Origin: Hyphomicrobium sp.
Lineage (GTDB): Bacteria > Pseudomonadota > Alphaproteobacteria > Rhizobiales > Hyphomicrobiaceae
Assembly (NCBI GenBank): GCA_002928955.1
Contig: PERT01000019.1
Location: 1-52,938, forward strand
Reading direction: 5' to 3'
Length of the DNA: 52,938 bases
Each line of letters starts with the position of its first letter. The first letter of the stretch is position 1. The notes below the pieces were generated by a model, which saw nothing but the letters and a program-made list of their open reading frames with translations, was not told where the DNA came from and made no database searches. Below are positions 1 to 8,760 of this stretch, piece by piece. The translations under genes were made by a program, and so were the position numbers.

Positions 1-54
1 GGTTCCCATCGCAACGCGCTCCAGATCAAATGTCGGCGCCGTAAGGAACACTAG
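1..54. repeat. Hairpin element type D, copy 1 (cut by window edge)
   Basis: The 54 bases match the reverse complement of the 3' part of the complete D element at 26186-26261, including the loop-side motif CGCTCCAGATCAAATG and the terminus GGAACACTAG. The other arm lies outside the window. It ends in CTAG at 51-54 and is followed by a 13-base spacer before the next hairpin. Confidence 0.8.
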
Positions 55-67
55 CAACTCCATGATT

Positions 68-146
68 CTAGTGTAGCTTTTGCATCTGGCGTTTGGTTTC
101 GAGTCCAGCCCCGAGCGGGGACCAAACGTCAGATGCGCTACACTAG
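68..146. repeat. Hairpin element type A, copy 1
   Basis: This is an imperfect palindrome with ends CTAGTGTAGC and GCTACACTAG and inner arms CATCTGGCGTTTGGT and ACCAAACGTCAGATG. The left arm carries an unpaired TTTT. In copy 2 (25925-26007) this TTTT is matched by AAAA, so copy 1 has lost four bases. The loop contains CCAGCCCCGAG. Its final CTAG (143-146) is also the first four bases of the next hairpin. Confidence 0.9.
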
Positions 147-221
147 TGGGGCGTCGCGCCTTAATTGACTGGTGGGTGGGGCATCGTGGGCGTCAATTAA
201 GGCGCGATGAACGCCCCACTA
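143..221. repeat. Hairpin element type B, copy 1
   Basis: This palindrome has ends CTAGTGGGGCG and CGCCCCACTA and inner arms GCGCCTTAATTGAC and GTCAATTAAGGCGC around a GT-rich loop. It shares CTAG with element A. Its reverse complement aligns with copy 2 at 26093-26170. Confidence 0.9.
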
Positions 222-235
222 ACGCAATGATATGG

Positions 236-311
236 CTAGTGGCCTTCATGTCGGGCCTAAATCGTCGACGCGTGCGGCTGGAACAGCGATTTAGGCGCGA
301 CAGGCCACTAG
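236..311. repeat. Hairpin element type C, copy 1
   Basis: This palindrome has ends CTAGTGGCCT and AGGCCACTAG and inner arms GGCCTAAATCG and CGATTTAGGCG. The last base (311) directly abuts the stop codon of mtnP (312-314, minus strand), so it may also act as a 3' stabiliser or terminator for mtnP. Its reverse complement aligns with copy 2 at 26004-26079. Confidence 0.9.
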
Positions 312-1208
312 TCAGCCGGGGCCACCCTTGTTTGCCAATACGCGCCCAGCCACCGCGTCGAGCTTGGCCACGAGCTTCGGATCGCGCGACTCGGGCGCCG
401 TGATCAGCGCGACCTCAAGCGCGGTATCCGAGCCGATCGGGCACTTCGGATGCTGCTTCGGGAAATCGCGGGCCAGCCGCACCACGAGCCGCTGCGCCTT
501 CTCGGTGTTGCCCTTCATGACCGCGATGACGGACGCCACGTCGACGTGAGCATGCTCCTCGTGCCAGCAATCGTAGTCGGTGACCATGGCGACGACGGCG
601 TAACAAATCTCGGCCTCGCGCGCGAGCTTGGCCTCCGGCATGTTGGTCATGCCGATCACCGAGCAGCCCCAGCTGCGATAGAGGTTCGATTCCGCCCGCG
701 TCGAGAACTGCGGGCCTTCCATCACGATGTACGTGCCGCCGCGCGTGACGTCGATCTTCTCGGCCCTGGCCGCCGCCTCGGCCGCATCGACCAACAGCGG
801 CGAGACCGGATCTGCGACCGAAACATGGGCTATGAGGCCGTTGCCGAAGAACGACTTCTCGCGCGCGAACGTGCGGTCGATGAACTGGTCGACGAGCACG
901 AAATGTCCGGGCGGATATTCTTCCTTGAGCGAGCCGCAGGCCGAGATCGAAACGAGATCGGTGACGCCAGCGCGCTTCATGACGTCGATGTTGGCGCGGT
1001 AATTGATGCCTGAAGGCGAGATCTTGTGGCCCCGCCCATGGCGCGGCAGAAAGCGGATCGGCAGACCGTCGATCTCGGCGAACAGCACTTGGTCCGACGG
1101 CTCGCCCCAGGGGCTCGTCACCGTCTCCCAACGCGACTTCTCGAGCCCCGGCAGATTGTAGAACCCGCTGCCGCCGATGATGCCAAGCACCGATTGTGTC
1201 ATCGCCAT
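312..1208 (-). CDS. mtnP: S-methyl-5'-thioadenosine phosphorylase
   Basis: It phosphorolyses methylthioadenosine, a by-product of polyamine and quorum-signal synthesis, to adenine and methylthioribose-1-phosphate in the cytosolic methionine salvage pathway. The 298-residue protein has the full length of the PNP/MTAP family. It shows the phosphate-loop motif GGSGFY (residues 12-17), PRHGRGH near 56, the MEGPQFSTRAE segment near 182 and the NMPEA segment that is followed by an acidic DYDCWH stretch, as in MTAP enzymes. The stop codon directly touches hairpin C1. The next gene upstream (1286-2494) is co-directional with a 77-base gap, but no functional link is apparent. Other methionine salvage genes are not in the window. 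Confidence 0.93.
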   Translation of the reverse strand: MAMTQSVLGIIGGSGFYNLPGLEKSRWETVTSPWGEPSDQVLFAEIDGLPIRFLPRHGRGHKISPSGINYRANIDVMKRAGVTDLVSISACGSLKEEYPPGHFVLVDQFIDRTFAREKSFFGNGLIAHVSVADPVSPLLVDAAEAAARAEKIDVTRGGTYIVMEGPQFSTRAESNLYRSWGCSVIGMTNMPEAKLAREAEICYAVVAMVTDYDCWHEEHAHVDVASVIAVMKGNTEKAQRLVVRLARDFPKQHPKCPIGSDTALEVALITAPESRDPKLVAKLDAVAGRVLANKGGPG

Positions 1209-1285
1209 CTGTCCCTTTGTGCCCGCAACGCTAAGAGCTTTCCTATTTCGCGCGGACGGAATAAGCCCGACGGTGGCCAGATTGG

Positions 1286-2494
1286 CTAGGAGATTTTTCG
1301 CTTTTTCAGCGCCACGCCGCGCAGTTCTCGCAACGCGAGCAACAGCTCGCTGGTCACCCAGGTCCGCGACAGCACGCTTTCAGTCAACAAATCGCGGCGC
1401 AGAACGCGTTCGATCCACGCGAGTGCCCGCGCCTGCTCCCACCTTGTGCCGCTCGGGAAAGCCTTCACGGTCGCGATCAGGCTCCAAGGCAGCCGCAGAT
1501 GCCGCGTCCCATCGATAGCCATCTCGCCTGCCTTGCGCTGGATATAGCCGTCGGAACTGTCGGATTCCTCAGCCGTCAGGACCCGGGTATCGAGCGTCTT
1601 CATCCACAGCCGGTTGACTTGCGTGAGCTCGTCTTCCCGGCTGAACTGGTGGAGCACGAACAGAACATGGCCGGCAGCACCGATTGCCTGGATCTTCGTG
1701 TGATAGCTCGGGTAGTCGTACCAGTGCGCCTCGCCCGCAACGCGCGTCTTTTTCAACCAGCGCACCCCGCGCTGAATGGCCGCCGTGGCCGCCGCGATCG
1801 TCTTCTCGTCGCCCTGCAGTCCGGCTTTGCCGCGCGCCACGTACTTCTCAAGGCCGAGCAGCGCCCAGGCCGTGGCGTACGTCGAAGCATGACGGTCGTT
1901 CGGCAGCGACGGATAGATTGGCCACCAGCCATCCTCGGATTGATTGGCGAGCAGGAAACCGACCGCCGGCTCGGGCACCGACAGGTTGACTTGCCCTAGG
2001 CTGTAAAGCACCCAGCCGCTGACCCCGATGTGTTCTGGCTTGTCGCCCAGCTCGTGCCAACACCCGCAGGCCGTATCCATCGTTTTGAGAACGAAGTTCT
2101 CGATGACGGGCTTGTTCAGCTCCACGAGTCCCGCCGTGGCGACCGTCATTTGCGCCACCGTCCACGGAACGAAGCCGGTCGCAGCCGTCCATTTCGAGTT
2201 TTTGAGCTCGTAAGCCATGTGATCGGCGATCTGCTTGATCATCCGGTCGAGATTGGCCTCGGCTTCGGCCGACAACGGCATCTCACCAGGCGCCGCACTG
2301 CCGAGCCGGTGGTACGCCTGCGCCTGCCCGACTCGATTGGTGAACTCATCAGGATTGCGGATCAAGTCCTGCGCGGCAAAGCTAATGGCGCCCGCCACGC
2401 CCAGCGTCATGACGCGGCCGATCCAGGACAATTTCAATAGAAAGCTGAGCACGCTGGTCAGTACGCCGCCGGAACTCGCTTGATCACTGTTCAC
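1286..2494 (-). CDS. Membrane-anchored toroid-fold (terpenoid cyclase/prenyltransferase-like) protein
   Basis: This 402-residue protein starts with GTG (2494), preceded by GGGGACGG. A hydrophobic segment at about residues 10-40 suggests a membrane anchor. The rest contains repeats reminiscent of the alpha-alpha toroid of squalene cyclases and prenyltransferases: a QSEDGWW element resembling a QW motif, then STYATAWALLGLEKY, VRWLKKTR and WYDYPSYHTK. The cyclase DXDD motif is not seen, so catalysis as a cyclase is doubtful and a binding or structural role is possible. I recognise the fold pattern only. The gene ends upstream of mtnP with no evident shared pathway. Confidence 0.55.
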   Translation of the reverse strand: MNSDQASSGGVLTSVLSFLLKLSWIGRVMTLGVAGAISFAAQDLIRNPDEFTNRVGQAQAYHRLGSAAPGEMPLSAEAEANLDRMIKQIADHMAYELKNSKWTAATGFVPWTVAQMTVATAGLVELNKPVIENFVLKTMDTACGCWHELGDKPEHIGVSGWVLYSLGQVNLSVPEPAVGFLLANQSEDGWWPIYPSLPNDRHASTYATAWALLGLEKYVARGKAGLQGDEKTIAAATAAIQRGVRWLKKTRVAGEAHWYDYPSYHTKIQAIGAAGHVLFVLHQFSREDELTQVNRLWMKTLDTRVLTAEESDSSDGYIQRKAGEMAIDGTRHLRLPWSLIATVKAFPSGTRWEQARALAWIERVLRRDLLTESVLSRTWVTSELLLALRELRGVALKKRKIS

Positions 2495-2842
2495 GATGCC
2501 GTCCCCAAAACAAATCAGCCAGCAGCGGCAATAGCATGTGACGGCTGCGGCCGGACGATGGAACAGCTTGAAAGGGGCGGAGTCAATGTCTGGAGAGCAC
2601 CAGTCGGATGGGCCTGCAAGGCCGTTGGCCGGATTCTGGCACGCCGCCCCAATCGACCCATCGTTCGATCATCGCCCACGGAATTCAATTGGCGAGTGTG
2701 GCGCAATTCCAACGCCGCGAGGGAGTCGACGTTGGCTGTCCAAGTTCGGTCTCAATAGCGTGGTGGCACGATCACGGCCGAACCTCGGCGACGACGATTG
2801 GATGTGGTGGTTCGGAAGAGGCAAGTTTACTCGGGGGTTTCG
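2495..2842. other. Intergenic region between divergent genes
   Basis: These 348 bases separate the divergent genes at 1286-2494 and 2843-3478. Short open frames exist here but lack homology signals or convincing ribosome-binding sites. The region presumably holds both promoters, but I see no clear promoter boxes or repeats. Confidence 0.4.
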
Positions 2843-3478
2843 ATGCGGAAGCATAACGACGGGCACGTGGTTTTTTCGGGTCTGAGAATGGTTTTCGGGG
2901 CAGGGTTTGCAATTTCGGCTGGTCTGGCCATCACGCCGGCTCAAGCCCTCGAAGATAAGCCCGGTGAGAAGGACGCACTGAGAACTTGCGAGCAGAAGCT
3001 TTGCGAGGTGGTGCTCAAGAAGGAGGCGGCAGGTGGCGACATCGCCTGCGAGGTCGGGAAGACCTGGGCACAGAACAAACTCAAAGAAGGCAGCGAGAAG
3101 CGCAAACTGTCGTGGGCATTCGGCGACGCGCGTTGCGGCGTAAACTTCACGCTCCCCCGGGAAACCATGCTGTCGGCATTGTCGAAGCCCACGCATACGC
3201 TCGAATTCAAGCCCGAGACCGCCAAGTGCGAGATCGAACGCGAGAAGGAAGTGACCACCGTCAGCGTAACGCTCCAGCCGAAGATCGCCTTCAAGGACGG
3301 CAAGGCCGACAAGGTGTGGCTCAACGTCACCACGATCGACGCCCCCACGGTCATCAAGGGTGCGATCTGGACGGCGGCGCAGATCGAGGACACGTTCGGT
3401 GTGTTCCATGCCGAACTGATCGGTGAAATCAACGAACTCGTTCACGAGAAGTGCGCCAAGAAATACGGCGCCAAGTAA
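2843..3478 (+). CDS. Secreted cysteine-containing protein of unknown function
   Basis: It encodes 211 residues from the ATG at 2843, which has GGGGG five bases upstream. An earlier in-frame ATG at 2798 would put 15 residues before the signal peptide and is less likely. Residues 1-35 form a signal peptide ending in a PAQA-like cleavage site. The mature part has scattered cysteines (CEQKLCEVV, IACEVG, ARCGV, AKCEIE, HEKCAKK) that could form disulfides, and many lysines. I do not recognise the family. It is followed by a strong terminator and a convergent kinase gene, so it is probably a single-gene unit. Confidence 0.6.
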   Translation: MRKHNDGHVVFSGLRMVFGAGFAISAGLAITPAQALEDKPGEKDALRTCEQKLCEVVLKKEAAGGDIACEVGKTWAQNKLKEGSEKRKLSWAFGDARCGVNFTLPRETMLSALSKPTHTLEFKPETAKCEIEREKEVTTVSVTLQPKIAFKDGKADKVWLNVTTIDAPTVIKGAIWTAAQIEDTFGVFHAELIGEINELVHEKCAKKYGAK

Positions 3479-3486
3479 GCCAGTCC

Positions 3487-3515
3487 GCGGCGCGCGAAGT
3501 GTCGCGCGCCGCTTT
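3487..3515. terminator. Strong hairpin terminator between convergent genes
   Basis: An 11-bp perfect GC-rich stem (3487-3497 with 3502-3512) with loop AGTG is followed by TTT. It lies 8 bases after the stop of the secreted-protein gene and 25 bases before the 3' end of the convergent kinase gene, so it can serve the plus strand and perhaps both. Confidence 0.75.
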
Positions 3516-3539
3516 GAAATGGCGTTGGATCGCCCTGGA

Positions 3540-4991
3540 TCACCTGGGTAACGGCACGCCGACGGTTTCAAACAGGGACTTCTGGCGCTTGGCCACGCTG
3601 TCGATCTGGAAGCCTTCGATCGTCTCGTTGAACAGCTTGTACCAGTTGAGCTTGGCGTCGAGGTGAAGGAACACGCCGCCGAGCCCGATTGCAGCCCGGT
3701 CCATGAACACGAACTCGCGCGGAATGGTGACCGGCCCCTTCTCCTTCAGGATCTTGTGCACCGAGAACGCCTCGTGGCGGCCATACTCTCCGGGCGCGAC
3801 CTCGTCCGCCACCGTGCGCTCGCGGTCGTCGAGCAGAGGGCCGTAGATGAACTTGGCCCATATGGTCATCGCATCGATCAGTTCGTTGGTCAGCCCCTTG
3901 AAGCCCCAATTCGTGTAGGCGTGGACCACAAGTTCGCGATTGCCAGTCAACAGGCCGGTGTAAAGGTCGATTACGCCTTGAATGAACGGCACGGGGAACG
4001 TTCGGATGCATCCGTAGTCGAGCAGGTTGATGCCCGCCGCATGGCCGTCGCGCTCGAAAATCGTGTAGTTGCCGAGGTGCGGGTCACCATGGATCACACC
4101 GAAGTGGCTGAACGGATACCACCAGGCGCGGAACATGGCGCGCGCGATCTCATTGCGGTCTTCGAGCGAAGCGGTCTTGTAGTCGAGCAGCTTGCGACCC
4201 TCGAGCCAAGAGAGCGTCAGCAGCCGTTTGGTCGACAGCGCGGCGATGATATCCGGCACGCGGATACGGCTGTCGTCCTTGAAGATCGAGCCATAAAGCC
4301 TCGTGTGACGCGCTTCGAGGTCGTAGTCGAGTTCTTCCCTGAGACGGTCGGCGATCTCCTTCAGCATTTCCGTGGTGTCGACGCCGGGCGACATCCGCGC
4401 GTGGATGCCGAAAACGATCTTCAGCTGGTTGACGTCGGCCTCGACCGCCGACTGCATGTCGGGATACTGGAGTTTGCACGCGAGTTTCCGCCCGTCGTGG
4501 CCGGTCGCTCGGTGGACTTGGCCGAGTGACGCAGAGGCCGCAGCCGCCGGTTCGAAATCACGGAAACGTTCAATCCATCCGGGGCCAAGTTCGGCCATCA
4601 TCCGCCGCTTGACGAAGGCAGGCCCCATGGCCGGCGCCTGGCTCTGCAACTGAGCCAGCTCGCGGGCGTACTCCTTTGGCAGCGCCTCCGGGATCGTCGA
4701 CAGCAGTTGCGCGACCTTCATCATCGGGCCCTTGAGTCCACCGAGTGCGGCGGCAAGGTCAGCCGCGTTTTTTGTCTGATCACCCGCGATGCCGAACAGC
4801 CGCTGGCCAGCGACCTTGGCCGCCACCGAGCCCACGTTCGTGCCGACCCGCATGTAACGGTTGGCGCGAGCCGAGAAGCGGTTTTCCTCGTTCTGTGACA
4901 CGGGTGCGATGTCCTCGATTGGTGGCGGTGTCAACGGCTGGAGCCGCCGGGAACCCGCGGGAGTAGTATCTGTGAGATCACTACGCAGCAC
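3540..4991 (-). CDS. ABC1/ADCK (UbiB/COQ8) family atypical kinase
   Basis: This is a 483-residue member of the UbiB-type protein-kinase-like family, whose members support ubiquinone synthesis or lipid homeostasis. Visible signatures are a KVAQLLS element in the place of the family KxGQ motif, an alanine-rich nucleotide loop (AAASASLGQVHRA), the lysine strand ACKLQYPD, the catalytic HGDPHLGN near residue 298 and DYGCIR near 323, equivalent to DFG. No C-terminal membrane helices like those of UbiB are obvious, so this is probably a soluble ABC1 paralogue rather than UbiB itself. It is divergent from the MFS gene. Confidence 0.85.
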   Translation of the reverse strand: MLRSDLTDTTPAGSRRLQPLTPPPIEDIAPVSQNEENRFSARANRYMRVGTNVGSVAAKVAGQRLFGIAGDQTKNAADLAAALGGLKGPMMKVAQLLSTIPEALPKEYARELAQLQSQAPAMGPAFVKRRMMAELGPGWIERFRDFEPAAAASASLGQVHRATGHDGRKLACKLQYPDMQSAVEADVNQLKIVFGIHARMSPGVDTTEMLKEIADRLREELDYDLEARHTRLYGSIFKDDSRIRVPDIIAALSTKRLLTLSWLEGRKLLDYKTASLEDRNEIARAMFRAWWYPFSHFGVIHGDPHLGNYTIFERDGHAAGINLLDYGCIRTFPVPFIQGVIDLYTGLLTGNRELVVHAYTNWGFKGLTNELIDAMTIWAKFIYGPLLDDRERTVADEVAPGEYGRHEAFSVHKILKEKGPVTIPREFVFMDRAAIGLGGVFLHLDAKLNWYKLFNETIEGFQIDSVAKRQKSLFETVGVPLPR

Positions 4992-5080
4992 GAATGTCGC
5001 GGATCATTGACGCCAGCCGGGCGCCGGGCGTGAAAATCGCTAAACTGCCTTACATCAAAAAGTGCGGGACGAAATACAAA

Positions 5081-6367
5081 ATGAAAGAAGGTTCCGCACC
5101 GGTGCCCGGCGGGGATGGCGCCAGGATGGGGGACGGCAACAGGCCCAATCCCATGATGCGCGCCGTCTGCGCGCTTGGCATCGCCGAGATCATCGCCTGG
5201 GGCACCACATTCTATGCCCTCGGCGTGCTCGGACGTCCGATAGCTGCTGAAACGGGGTGGAGCCAGAGCCTCGTGTTCGGCGGCATGACGGTGGCGCTTC
5301 TCACATCGAGCGTCGTTTCGACGTGGATCGGCCAGTTGATCGACCGCTATGGCGCGCGGCCGGTGATGGTGCTCGGACTGTTGCTTTGCGCGCTTGGTCT
5401 GTCGCTGGTTGCCGTCGCCCGGCACGAGTGGGCTTATCTGGCGAGTTGGGTAGTGCTCGGCCCGGCCATGCGGATGAGTCTCTACGATGCCGCCTTCGCG
5501 GCTCTGGTGCAGGTCGCGCCCACGCGAGGCCGCCGCGCAATCTCCTACCTCACGCTGTTCGGCGGTCTCGCGTCCACGGTGTTCTGGCCGATCGGACATT
5601 GGCTGAATGGCGCGATCGGCTGGCGCGAAACTTTGCTGGTGTTCGCCGGCCTCAACCTTTTCGTCGCTGCACCGCTGACGTGGTGGGGTCTCGCGACGCG
5701 GGAGCCGGAGGCGGCCGATGCCCCTCCTGGAACCATGCCGCCAGCGACGAACCCGGATCACGACCAGCCGCCATTGACAGGGTCGGCGCGGCTCGTCGCC
5801 GTCGTGCTGTTCGGTTCGGTTTTGGCGTCGAATTCGTTCGTGTTCGGCGCGCTGTCGGCGCATCTGGTGTCGGTCTTGCAGGCGTCGGGATTGGCGTTGG
5901 GTGCTGCCGTGGCGCTCGCGTCACTCAAGGGTGTTGCTCAGGTCGGGGGGCGCTTTTGGGAGCTGTGCTTCGCGCAAGGAATAAGCCCGGTCGGCCTTGG
6001 CCGGTTCGCTATCGTGCTGCTGCCTCTTTCATTTGCAGTTCTGATGTTTCTCGGCAGCAGCTATGAGACCGCGCTGGCGTTCACACTGCTGCTCGGGGTC
6101 TCGAACGGCCTTGTCACGATCGTGCGCGGCGCCGTTCCGCTCGCGCTGTTCGGCCGTGACGGTTACGGGACCATGATCGGCATTCTTGCGACGCCGCAGC
6201 TCTTCATGAACGCGGTGTCGCCGTTCGTGTTCGCGGCGATCGTCGACACATTCGGCTCACGCGCCGGACTGTGGGTGCTGATGGGCGCGTCGCTGTTCTC
6301 GATCATTGCCATGGAAGTCACCGCGCGTTGGGTCGCCCATGTGCGCGGCAGGCCGCTCGGGACCTAA
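5081..6367 (+). CDS. Major facilitator superfamily transporter
   Basis: This is a 12-helix inner-membrane carrier of about 428 residues. The open frame extends back to 4994, but that start would leave only two bases to the divergent kinase gene. Starts at 5081 or 5126 (GGGGAT 12 bases upstream) are more plausible and leave room for a promoter. Hydrophobic segments run from AVCALGIAEIIAWGTTFYAL onwards, and a cytoplasmic loop with DRYGARPVMVLG matches the MFS loop 2-3 motif. The substrate cannot be inferred. It converges with kup with a 13-base gap. Confidence 0.8.
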   Translation: MKEGSAPVPGGDGARMGDGNRPNPMMRAVCALGIAEIIAWGTTFYALGVLGRPIAAETGWSQSLVFGGMTVALLTSSVVSTWIGQLIDRYGARPVMVLGLLLCALGLSLVAVARHEWAYLASWVVLGPAMRMSLYDAAFAALVQVAPTRGRRAISYLTLFGGLASTVFWPIGHWLNGAIGWRETLLVFAGLNLFVAAPLTWWGLATREPEAADAPPGTMPPATNPDHDQPPLTGSARLVAVVLFGSVLASNSFVFGALSAHLVSVLQASGLALGAAVALASLKGVAQVGGRFWELCFAQGISPVGLGRFAIVLLPLSFAVLMFLGSSYETALAFTLLLGVSNGLVTIVRGAVPLALFGRDGYGTMIGILATPQLFMNAVSPFVFAAIVDTFGSRAGLWVLMGASLFSIIAMEVTARWVAHVRGRPLGT

Positions 6368-6380
6368 CCCGACGTCCCCG

Positions 6381-8294
6381 TCAAATCGAGACCTGTGTTC
6401 CAACCTCGACCACGCGGTCGGTCGGGATCTTGAAATATGTCGTCGCATCCTGCGCGGAACGCGCGAGCCCCATGAACAACTGGCGCTCGAAATGATAAAG
6501 CTCTGAATTCAGCGTCGGCCTGATCGAACGCCGCGACAAGAAGAACGATGTGCCCCCCATATCGATGTTGAGATCCTTGCGTTTGCAGTGTTCGAAGATT
6601 TTCGGAATGCTCGGTGTTTCCATGAAGCCGTAGCGCGCGATGACCCGAACGAACGTGTCGGATGGCCGATCGATCACGATCCGCTCATGCCGCTGGACCC
6701 GCGGCGTATCTTCGGTGCGAATGGAAAGAATGATGTTCCGTTCGTGAATGACGCGGTTGTGTTTCAGGTTGTGCATCAGTGCGACGGGCGCTGCATCGGG
6801 ATCGCCGGTCAAGAATATGGCGGTGCCGGGAACGCGGGTCGGTGGTTTGGCCTCGAGCTTGCGCAGTAGCCAAGGCAAGTCCGCTTCCATCGTCCGACTG
6901 TTCCTGGAGAGCTGCTTGGTGCCGCGCACCCAGGTGAACATGATCGTCGCAAGGAACATGGCCAGCATCAGCGGCACCCAGCCGCCCTCCAGCACCTTGA
7001 GCATGTTGGCGATGAAGAAGATCTGCTCGATGAGCAGCAGTGGGAGCATGATCGCGGCGGCCTTCCACAAGCTCCAACCCCAGACTTTCCAGACCACGAA
7101 AAATGCGATCACCGATGTGATGATCATATCTGCGGTGACGGCCACACCGTAGGCGGAAGCAAGATTGCTGGAGGTCTTGAACACGACGACCAGGATGAGC
7201 ACGCCGATCAAAAGAAGCCAATTGACTCCGGGCATGTAGATCTGGCCACTCATGCTCTCTGAGGTGTGCGTGATCGCAAGCCGAGGCAGAAGTCCCAGCT
7301 GGATTGCCTGCCGGGTCAGCGAGAACGCGCCGGTGATCACGGCCTGGCTGGCAATCACCGTCGCCAGGGTCGCCAGCAAAACCATGGGGATCAGCGCCCA
7401 TTCTGGATAAAGCCCGAAAAACGGGTTCTCGATGGCGGTGGGCTCGGCCAGGACCAGCGCTCCCTGTCCGAGGTAATTGAACGCCAGCGCCGGGAACACC
7501 AACCCGAACCATGCGGCCTGGATCGGCTTGCGGCCGAAGTGTCCCAGATCGGCGTAAAGCGCTTCGGCTCCAGTCACGGCCAGGAAAACGAGGCCCAGCA
7601 CGGTCAGTCCGACCAGCCCGTTGCTTGCGGCAAAGGCGATCCCGTAAACAGGATTGAACGCGGCGAGCACGCTGGGCTCTTTGATCATCTGGGCCAGGCC
7701 GCCCAGTCCCATGGCCAAAAACCACACAACGGTGATCGGCCCGAATAGCCGGGCGACCTTTTCCGTGCCGCGAGCCTGCATCCAGAACAGCCCGAAGATA
7801 ATGACGATCGAAATCGGGAGGACGGCCTTGGCGAAACCAGGATGAACGAGCTTCAAGCCCTCGACCGCCGAGATCACCGAGATCGCCGGTGTGATTACGG
7901 CATCGCCGTAGAAGAAGGCCGCACCTGAAACGGCCAGCGTCATGAGCAGTGGTGCACTCTGTGGCGCGGCCTTCTGCGCCAGTGCCATCAGTGCGAACGT
8001 ACCTCCCTCGCCCTTGTTGTCGGCGCGCAGCAGAATCCATACGTACTTGAGCGTGACGATCAGAACGAGCACCCAGAGGATCAGCGAAAGCACGCCGAGC
8101 ACGATCTCACGATTGGAAATGCCCTGGTTGTGCGCGGCGGCCACCGCTTCGCGGAAAGCGTAGAGTGGACTGGTGCCGATGTCGCCATAGACGACCCCAA
8201 CGGAGCCAAGTGTCAGTGCCCAAAAACTGTTGGAGTGGGTTTCGTCGGGTGCCGAGGCGTCGTTTCGGCGACCGGCAATCTCGGTGCGTGCCAT
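6381..8294 (-). CDS. kup: Low-affinity potassium transporter Kup
   Basis: This is a K+ uptake permease (probably K+/H+ symport) of the KUP/HAK/KT family in the inner membrane. The 637 residues are the usual length. The N-terminal signature VVYGDIGTSPLYAF is present, followed by about 12 hydrophobic helices and a hydrophilic C-terminal domain beginning near residue 450, as in the family. The start at 8294 follows a 466-base region that contains a hexanucleotide tandem repeat. No potassium-sensing element was recognised. Confidence 0.95.
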   Translation of the reverse strand: MARTEIAGRRNDASAPDETHSNSFWALTLGSVGVVYGDIGTSPLYAFREAVAAAHNQGISNREIVLGVLSLILWVLVLIVTLKYVWILLRADNKGEGGTFALMALAQKAAPQSAPLLMTLAVSGAAFFYGDAVITPAISVISAVEGLKLVHPGFAKAVLPISIVIIFGLFWMQARGTEKVARLFGPITVVWFLAMGLGGLAQMIKEPSVLAAFNPVYGIAFAASNGLVGLTVLGLVFLAVTGAEALYADLGHFGRKPIQAAWFGLVFPALAFNYLGQGALVLAEPTAIENPFFGLYPEWALIPMVLLATLATVIASQAVITGAFSLTRQAIQLGLLPRLAITHTSESMSGQIYMPGVNWLLLIGVLILVVVFKTSSNLASAYGVAVTADMIITSVIAFFVVWKVWGWSLWKAAAIMLPLLLIEQIFFIANMLKVLEGGWVPLMLAMFLATIMFTWVRGTKQLSRNSRTMEADLPWLLRKLEAKPPTRVPGTAIFLTGDPDAAPVALMHNLKHNRVIHERNIILSIRTEDTPRVQRHERIVIDRPSDTFVRVIARYGFMETPSIPKIFEHCKRKDLNIDMGGTSFFLSRRSIRPTLNSELYHFERQLFMGLARSAQDATTYFKIPTDRVVEVGTQVSI

Positions 8295-8443
8295 TACGGC
8301 ATCTCGCTATGACGCTGCGGAGCAGCAAGCTGCGTCGGCTTCTACGCCCGCTTGACTTCACAAAGAAGTCGAAATTTCGACACGGATAGGGATTTCAGGC
8401 CTTGACAACGGGCATCCAACCAAAAGTCAAAGCGGAACGCATC

Positions 8444-8496
8444 GCAGGCGCAGGCGCAGGCGCAGGCGCAGGCGCAGGCGCAGGCGCAGGCGCAGG
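8444..8496. repeat. Hexanucleotide tandem repeat (GCAGGC)n
   Basis: Eight perfect GCAGGC units (8444-8491) are followed by a partial unit. The tract sits in the non-coding region between kup and the gene at 8761, about 150 bases upstream of the kup start. Such tracts can change length by slipped-strand mispairing. Confidence 0.95.
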
Positions 8497-8760
8497 GCCC
8501 CCTACTCGCGTCACTCGCGCACTGCCACAGTTATCTGCTGGTACGTGGTCCTTATTCCCATTTGTAGGGACAGTAGTGCCGCTTTGCAACAAGTCCCCAG
8601 CGAGCATGTGGCCGGTCAATGTTTTCGTTCCAACGCGATCATTCTGCTGAAATACTGCAACGGCGAGGCTTTGGGCGGCGCAAACCGCCGAATGACCGTG
8701 ATGATTTATCCTCTCAATGGCCGCTGACGGCGTAACCCTATGTAAATGGAGATTTTTCAG

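Noticed and set aside
1-311. CRISPR array
   Set aside because: Repeat units differ in sequence, are palindromic throughout and lack constant direct repeats with unique spacers; no cas gene is nearby.
2538-2885. A 115-residue plus-strand gene
   Set aside because: It overlaps the secreted-protein signal region in another frame, with no domain or conserved start signal.
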